Below are positions 59,965 to 64,000 of a stretch of 64,000 nt of DNA, piece by piece. Position 1 is the first letter of the stretch. Each line of letters begins with the position of its first letter. The translations under genes and the position numbers were made by a program. The notes beneath the pieces were generated by a model. The model did not search any database and was not told the DNA's origin. It was given only the letters and a program-made list of their open reading frames with translations. Source of the DNA: JANPPS01 sp964242575 (GTDB lineage Bacteria > Pseudomonadota > Alphaproteobacteria > Acetobacterales > Acetobacteraceae). The stretch lies in the NCBI GenBank assembly GCA_964242575.1, contig CAXTCN010000006.1, positions 41,943-105,942 of the forward strand, written 5' to 3'.

Positions 59965-60894
59965 ATGGCACTGGCAACGGAACAATCGCGGGCGCGGCGG
60001 GACCGCACGACCGGCTACGCCTGCGCGGGGCTGGTGGTGCTGATCTGGGCCGGGTTCAGCCTGGCGTCGCGCTGGGCCACCCACGCCGTGGCCGGCGCGG
60101 TGCGGCTCACGCCCTGGGACCTGGCGGCGCTGCGGTTCGCGGTGGCGGGCGTGGTTGCGGCTGGGTGCTGGGCTGCCGGCCTTGGACGCGGGCTGCCGTT
60201 GGCGCGCGGGCTGGCGGTGGCCGTGGTCGGAGGCCTGTGTTTCGCGCTGGCGGCCTACGTCGGATTTTCCCTCTCGCCGGCCACGCACGCCGCCGTGCTG
60301 ATGCCGGGCGCCTTGCCGTTCCTGGTCGCGGTCGGCACCTGGCTGGCGTTCGGCGAGCGCTGGAGCCGGGCCCGGGTACTGAGCCTGGCGCTGGCGCTCG
60401 GCGGCGTGGGCCTGCTTGGCGCCGAGAGCTATGGCCTACAGTCCGCTCCGCCTGGCGCTTGGCGGGGCGACCTGCTGTTCCTGACCGCATCCACCTGTTG
60501 GGCCGCCTACACCGTCCTGGCGCGCAAGTGGGCGGTGAGCGCCGGGAAGGCCGTCACCGCCATCGGCTTGTGGTGCGCGGCGCTGTTCTTGCCGCTGTGG
60601 TGGGCGGCGCTGCCCAGCCGGATGGCCGAGGTCGCATGGCCCGAGATAGCGTTCCAGGCGGTGTTCCAGGGACTTATCTCGGTCGTGGTCTCGCTGGTGC
60701 TCTACACCCGCGCGCTGACGACCATCGGCACGGGCCGGCTCACGACCATCACGGCGCTGACGCCGGGCCTGGCCGGACTCGCGGCAGGGCCGTTGCTGGG
60801 TGAGCACATCGGCCCGCTTGCGATGGCCGGCCTGTCGCTGGTGTGCGTCGCGGTCATGGTGGGCGTGCGTGGGCCGGCGCCAGCCCTGCCATGA
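59965..60894 (+). CDS. DMT superfamily (EamA) transporter
   Basis: A 309-residue ten-helix membrane protein with two EamA repeats (GYACAGLVVLIWAGFSLASR near the start; GDLLFLTASTCWAAYTVLAR in the second). Members export metabolites or drugs; no substrate is evident. ATG 59965 is used. It is on the plus strand, divergent from proA. Its last 41 bp overlap the end of proB convergently. It therefore separates the two proline genes. Confidence 0.9.
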   Translation: MALATEQSRARRDRTTGYACAGLVVLIWAGFSLASRWATHAVAGAVRLTPWDLAALRFAVAGVVAAGCWAAGLGRGLPLARGLAVAVVGGLCFALAAYVGFSLSPATHAAVLMPGALPFLVAVGTWLAFGERWSRARVLSLALALGGVGLLGAESYGLQSAPPGAWRGDLLFLTASTCWAAYTVLARKWAVSAGKAVTAIGLWCAALFLPLWWAALPSRMAEVAWPEIAFQAVFQGLISVVVSLVLYTRALTTIGTGRLTTITALTPGLAGLAAGPLLGEHIGPLAMAGLSLVCVAVMVGVRGPAPALP

Positions 60895-61996
60895 GCACCA
60901 GGTCGTCCCGATGCACCATCTCATCCCGCCCGCGCCAGCCAAGTATCGCCTCGATGCTGTCGGAGCGGTGCCCGGCGATCCGGCGCGCGTCCGCGCTGGC
61001 ATAGGCCGAAAGGCCGCGCGCCACCGTGCCGCCCGCCGCGTCCTGCACCAGCACCGCGTCGCCGCGCTCGAACTCGCCTTCGACACGGCGCACTCCGGCC
61101 GGCAACAGGGACCGTCCGGCAACCAGCGCCCGCGCCGCGCCGGGGTCCACCACGAACCGCCCGGCTGGCTGCAGGCTGCCGGCGATCCAGCGCTTGCGGG
61201 CGGACCGGCCGTCCGGCGCGGGCAGGAACCAGGTGCAGCGCCCGCCGTCCCGCAACGCCCGCAACGGACGGTCCTGGTGCCCGACCGCAATCGCCATGGC
61301 GCAGCCTGCCTGGGTCGCGATCCGCGCCGCCGCCAGCTTGGTGCGCATTCCCCCGCTTGAATAACCCGGCGGCGGGTCGCCCCCCATCGCTTCGATCTCC
61401 GGGGTCAATGCCGGCACCACGGGGATGTGCTGCGCCAACGGCTCGCGCTTGGGGTCGGTGGTGTACAGGCCGTCGATGTCGGACAGCAGTAAAAGCTGGT
61501 CCGCCTGCACCATCTCCGCCACCCGCGCCGCTAGGCGGTCGTTGTCGCCGAAGCGGATTTCGGCGGTGGCGATGCTGTCGTTCTCGTTGATGACGGGGAC
61601 GCAGCCGAGGCCCAGCAGCGTGGTCAGCGTGGCGCGCGCGTTGAGGTAACGGCGGCGGTCTTCCGTGTCCTCCAACGTCAGCAGGAGTTGCGCCGCGACC
61701 AGGCCGTGCGCGGCCAGCGCCGCGGTCCACGCCTGCGCCAGGCGGATCTGGCCCACCGCCGCCGCCGCCTGCTTTTCCTCCAGCCGCAGCCGGGGCTGCG
61801 AGAAGCCGAGCGCGGAGCGGGCGAGCGCGATGGCGCCGGACGACACGGCGATCACGGCCGCTCCGCGCGCCCGGGCCGCCGCGATGTCGGCGGCGACGCT
61901 GTGGAGCCATTCCGTGCGCGGCTCCGCCCCGTCCGCTACCAGCGCGCTGCCGATCTTCACGACCAGCAGGCGGGCGTGCTCCAGCCGGGGCGTCAC
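60854..61996 (-). CDS. proB: Glutamate 5-kinase
   Basis: ProB phosphorylates glutamate, the first and feedback-regulated step of proline synthesis. The kinase domain starts ARLLVVKIGSALVADGAEPR and contains VIAVSSGAIALARSAL, LLLTLEDTEDRRRYLNARAT and VPVINENDSIATAEIRFGDN. A PUA domain (about residues 280-370) follows, RSLLPAGVRRVEGEFERGDA. A GTG at 61996 overlaps the obgE stop as GTGA; longer versions run into obgE. It is 380 residues, normal for a ProB with PUA. Confidence 0.95.
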   Translation of the reverse strand: MTPRLEHARLLVVKIGSALVADGAEPRTEWLHSVAADIAAARARGAAVIAVSSGAIALARSALGFSQPRLRLEEKQAAAAVGQIRLAQAWTAALAAHGLVAAQLLLTLEDTEDRRRYLNARATLTTLLGLGCVPVINENDSIATAEIRFGDNDRLAARVAEMVQADQLLLLSDIDGLYTTDPKREPLAQHIPVVPALTPEIEAMGGDPPPGYSSGGMRTKLAAARIATQAGCAMAIAVGHQDRPLRALRDGGRCTWFLPAPDGRSARKRWIAGSLQPAGRFVVDPGAARALVAGRSLLPAGVRRVEGEFERGDAVLVQDAAGGTVARGLSAYASADARRIAGHRSDSIEAILGWRGRDEMVHRDDLVLMAGLAPAHARPP

Positions 61997-63018
61997 GCCA
62001 GTTCGAGGGCGGCGGGGGCGGCGGCGCGGGCCGCGTGCACCCGGTCCATCAAGGCGCGCAGCACGGCGGGCAGGTTGTCCCGCGTCGCGCCGGACAGCAG
62101 CATGACTTCTTGACCCGACGCTTTTTCCAGCGCGGCACGGCGCGACACGGCTTCCCGCGGGGTCATGGCGTCCGACTTGTTCAGCACCAGCAGTTCCGGC
62201 TTCTCCGCGAGGCCGCCGCCATAAGCGCGCAGTTCCTCCCGCACCGTGCGCCAAGCGCGCACCACTTGGCCCTCGGCCCCGTCGATCAGGTGCAGCAGCA
62301 CGGCGCAGCGTTCCACATGGCCGAGGAAGCGGTCGCCCAGCCCGGCGCCCTCATGCGCGCCGCGGATCAGGCCGGGGATGTCGGCGATCACGAACTCCTC
62401 CGAATGCGACAAGCGCACCACGCCGAGCTGCGGGTGCAAGGTGGTGAAGGGGTAGTCCGCGATCTTCGGCCGGGCAGCGGACACGACGGACAGGAAGGTG
62501 CTCTTGCCCGCGTTCGGCAGCCCGACCAGGCCCACATCGGCGATCAGCTTGAGCCGCAGCCACACCCAGCGTTCCTCGCCGGGGTAGCCCGGCGTCGCCT
62601 TGCGGGGCGCGCGGTTGGTGCTGGACTTGAAATGGGTGTTGCCGTGGCCGCCGTCGCCGCCGCGGCACAGGACGACGCGCTTGCCGGGCTGGTCGAGGTC
62701 GGCCAGCAGGGTTTCCTTGTCGTCCGCGATGATCTGGGTGCCGACGGGCACGGGGATCACCACGTCGCGGGCGCCCGCGCCGGTGCGGTCGCTGCCGGCG
62801 CCGTTGCCGCCCTTGGGCGCGCGGAAGTGCTGGGTGTAGCGGAAGTCGATCAGAGTGTTGAGGTTGTGCTCCGCCACGAACACGACATCCCCGCCGCGCC
62901 CGCCGTCGCCGCCGTCGGGGCCGCCGAACTCCAGGAACTTCTCCCGCCGAAACGCGACCACGCCGTTCCCGCCGTCGCCGGAGCGGAGGTAGATCTTGGC
63001 TTGGTCGAGGAACTTCAT
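61993..63018 (-). CDS. obgE: GTPase ObgE/CgtA
   Basis: ObgE is an essential GTPase in 50S assembly and stress control. The Obg domain opens MKFLDQAKIYLRSGDGGNGV and has the glycine-rich GPDGGDGGRGGDVVFVAEHN. G1 is GLPNAGKSTFLSVVSAARPK, G2 DYPFTTL, G3 DIPGLI and G4 NKSD. The protein has 341 residues, with a short C-terminal tail. It stands 69 bp behind rpmA, after a terminator-like hairpin, and is coupled to proB. Confidence 0.97.
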   Translation of the reverse strand: MKFLDQAKIYLRSGDGGNGVVAFRREKFLEFGGPDGGDGGRGGDVVFVAEHNLNTLIDFRYTQHFRAPKGGNGAGSDRTGAGARDVVIPVPVGTQIIADDKETLLADLDQPGKRVVLCRGGDGGHGNTHFKSSTNRAPRKATPGYPGEERWVWLRLKLIADVGLVGLPNAGKSTFLSVVSAARPKIADYPFTTLHPQLGVVRLSHSEEFVIADIPGLIRGAHEGAGLGDRFLGHVERCAVLLHLIDGAEGQVVRAWRTVREELRAYGGGLAEKPELLVLNKSDAMTPREAVSRRAALEKASGQEVMLLSGATRDNLPAVLRALMDRVHAARAAAPAALELA

Positions 63019-63037
63019 GGATAGACGCCTAAAGCAG

Positions 63038-63065
63038 AAAAGGGCCGGCTTGCGCCGACCCTTTT
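63038..63065 (-). terminator. Hairpin with T run behind rpmA
   Basis: On the minus strand GGGTCGGC-GCAA-GCCGGCCC pairs with one G-T and is flanked by A4 and T4 to extend the stem, ending in TTTTC. It lies 22 bases downstream of the rpmA stop and 19 bases before the obgE ATG. It probably terminates most rplU-rpmA transcripts and lets some through to obgE. Confidence 0.7.
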
Positions 63066-63087
63066 ACGGTACGGTCAAGGACAACCG

Positions 63088-63390
63088 TTACTCGGCCGCA
63101 ACCGGAAGATCGTCGTTGGCGGCCACTGGCCGTAACAGCACCGGCTCGACCGAGACATGCACCCGGCCCTCGGTCTTGCGCTGGAACTTCACGTGCCCGT
63201 CCACCAACGCCCAAAGGGTATGGTCCTTGCCCACGCCGACGTTCAGCCCTGGCTTTACCTTGGTGCCGCGCTGACGAATTATGATGTTCCCGGCTACGAC
63301 GGCCTCGCCGCCATACTTCTTGACGCCGAGACGCCGGCCCGCGGTGTCGCGTCCGTTGCGGGACGAGCCACCCGCCTTCTTATGTGCCAT
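63088..63390 (-). CDS. rpmA: 50S ribosomal protein L27
   Basis: L27 is a large-subunit protein reaching the peptidyl-transferase centre with its N-terminus. The protein (100 residues) starts AHKKAGGSSRNGRDTAGRRL, continues GVKKYGGEAVVAGNIIIRQR and has GKDHTLWALVDGHVKFQRK. No N-terminal Firmicutes-type extension is present. The C-terminus is a little extended (PVLLRPVAANDDLPVAAE). It lies 13 bp after rplU and precedes the terminator. Confidence 0.97.
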   Translation of the reverse strand: MAHKKAGGSSRNGRDTAGRRLGVKKYGGEAVVAGNIIIRQRGTKVKPGLNVGVGKDHTLWALVDGHVKFQRKTEGRVHVSVEPVLLRPVAANDDLPVAAE

Positions 63391-63403
63391 GGTTCAAATC
63401 TCC

Positions 63404-63817
63404 TTACGCAAGGACAGGTTCGGACGTGGTTTCGGTCACTACTGGCTCTGCTGGCACGGCTACTTCCGCACTGTCCGGGTCGGCCGCGAGCGGTTCCAGG
63501 CGCCCATCGGCCGTAATGCCGGCCACGCGCAGCACAGTCACGTGCTGGCGATGCCCGTTTTTACGGCGGCTGTTCTGCCGGCGGCGCTTCTTAAAGATGA
63601 TGATCTTGTCGAGCCGGTCCTGGGCAATGACCTTGGCCGTCACCGTGGCACCGGGCACGAGCGGCGCGCCAATCGTGGTGCCGGCGCTGCTGCCGACGGC
63701 GAGTACGTCGGTGAAGGTGATGGTTTCCCCGGCCTCGCCAGGAAGCTTCTCGATCTTAAGCACGTCATTCGGCATGACGCGATACTGCTTTCCGCCGGTG
63801 CGGATGACTGCGAACAT
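63404..63817 (-). CDS. rplU: 50S ribosomal protein L21
   Basis: L21 binds 23S rRNA in the presence of L20. It begins MFAVIRTGGKQYRVMPNDVL and contains KIIIFKKRRRQNSRRKNGHR, the family RNA-binding stretch, and then QHVTVLRVAGI. The C-terminal 30 residues are an acidic/Val/Pro extension seen in alphaproteobacteria. The length is 137 residues. It is transcribed with rpmA from the strong promoter at 63902-63929 through a hairpin leader. Confidence 0.97.
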   Translation of the reverse strand: MFAVIRTGGKQYRVMPNDVLKIEKLPGEAGETITFTDVLAVGSSAGTTIGAPLVPGATVTAKVIAQDRLDKIIIFKKRRRQNSRRKNGHRQHVTVLRVAGITADGRLEPLAADPDSAEVAVPAEPVVTETTSEPVLA

Positions 63818-63834
63818 CGGATAGGTTCCTGATC

Positions 63835-63865
63835 GGCCGTCCCAACAGGTTGGGCGGCCCTTTTT
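63835..63865 (-). promoter_or_regulatory. Leader stem-loop of rplU-rpmA
   Basis: GGCCG-CCCAA and TTGGG-CGGCC (63835-63859) form a strong hairpin with a CCTG loop and one unpaired base on each side. It lies in the untranslated leader, 18 bases above the rplU ATG. Five T lie next to it on the plus strand. It may be an autoregulatory ribosomal-protein leader or a terminator for antisense transcription; neither is proven. Confidence 0.45.
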
Positions 63866-63901
63866 GTAGGCATGGGGCAACGAGCGTCGCCGGAACCGCG
63901 G

Positions 63902-63929
63902 GTTATACGCGGGAGACCGCTGCTGTCAA
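63902..63929 (-). promoter_or_regulatory. Promoter of rplU-rpmA(-obgE)
   Basis: On the minus strand the boxes are TTGACA (63929-63924, perfect) and TATAAC (63907-63902, five of six), with a 16-base spacer. The start would be about 63895, leaving a leader of about 78 bases with the hairpin. It is the strongest sigma-70-type promoter I see in the window. An IS-like end starts 17 bp upstream of the -35 at 63946. Confidence 0.8.
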
Positions 63930-63945
63930 CGTGATTGCAGCCCAT

Positions 63946-64000
63946 GGTAGTGTCTCAGTTTGAAATCAGCACCCTACAATGAAGGTCCGCCGCTCTGGCC
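63946..64000 (+). mobile_element. Start of an IS-like element related to the GNAT element
   Basis: GGTAGTGTCTCAGTTTGA at 63946-63963 matches the distal end of the 6136-6810 element in 17 of 18 bases, in the orientation of a left end. The match decays after that, so it is a related rather than identical element, or a diverged copy. The rest lies beyond the window edge. It is inserted just upstream of the rplU promoter. Confidence 0.55.

Noticed and set aside
61997..62254. N-terminal extension of proB into obgE
   Set aside because: It is the shifted frame of obgE; the GTG at 61996 gives the normal ProB N-terminus.
1..64000. CRISPR array, rRNA, prophage or replication origin
   Set aside because: I looked for regularly spaced repeats, rRNA signatures, phage gene runs and DnaA-box clusters and saw none.

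Overview
The window is a gene-dense, very GC-rich chromosomal segment of an alphaproteobacterium. The Acetobacteraceae (Rhodospirillales) are the best guess. The reasons are the high-GC coding style on both strands, the gene orders (rplU-rpmA-obgE-proB, proA-nadD-rsfS, gpmI-envC-ctpA-divergent polysaccharide deacetylase-rppH, petABC), a CcrM-type adenine methylase, and small proteins typical of this group. This assignment rests on recognition by eye, not on a search. Most of the window is housekeeping sequence with overlapping stop/start codons and many GTG or TTG starts. I see no rRNA, CRISPR array, prophage or replication origin, and no stretch over 300 bases lacks a gene.

Layout. 1-1825: end of a lipid A operon (lpxK cut by the left edge, then an LpxL-like acyltransferase). 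1822-2723: a minus-strand cold-shock gene followed by three tiny conserved-looking genes. 2917-8884: xseA, purD, tadA, a transposon-derived element carrying a GNAT acetyltransferase, a C26 glutamine amidotransferase, an RsuA/RluB pseudouridine synthase and rsmD. 8893-17729: mutL, an M20 deacylase, two short-chain dehydrogenases, a VOC-family gene remnant, a lytic transglycosylase, a tandem cold-shock protein, a trypsin-like protease and a flavoprotein. 17854-26119: an AI-2E-type permease with an extra domain, ccrM-rnhB, a radical SAM protein, moaB, an Slt70-like transglycosylase and a family 4-like uracil-DNA glycosylase. 26197-33962: ETF-ubiquinone oxidoreductase, a TPR protein, ispE, tRNA-Gln(UUG), arfB, an SbmA/BacA-like ABC protein, an ankyrin-type protein and TspO. 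34032-40637: a four-gene MoxR/DUF58/BatA-DUF4159/GATase-like operon. 40785-45233: DUF1285, CoA pyrophosphatase, DUF6111, tRNA nucleotidyltransferase and an MsbA-like exporter. 45230-50591: a helix-hairpin-helix exported protein and hemF, opposite petABC (bc1 complex), mtnP and DUF4169. 50562-63817: a long, mostly minus-strand set for cell-wall remodelling, glycolysis, ribosome maturation and proline synthesis, ending at rplU with a near-consensus promoter.

The most interesting locus is 6128-6818. Two 46-bp inverted repeats (40/46 matching) and an imperfect 8-bp direct repeat enclose the last 46 codons of a transposase and a lower-GC GNAT gene. The element landed exactly at the start codon of tadA, so GNAT and tadA now lie in tandem 11 bp apart. 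The first bases of a related element end appear at 63946, next to the rplU promoter. Other points of note are probable CTG starts overlapping upstream stops (LpxL-like gene, nadD), rsfS with no obvious canonical start at its expected N-terminus, an exact 43-residue tandem repeat in XseA, a uracil-DNA glycosylase missing two of the four usual cluster cysteines, and the uncharacterised C-terminal domain of the AI-2E-type permease.
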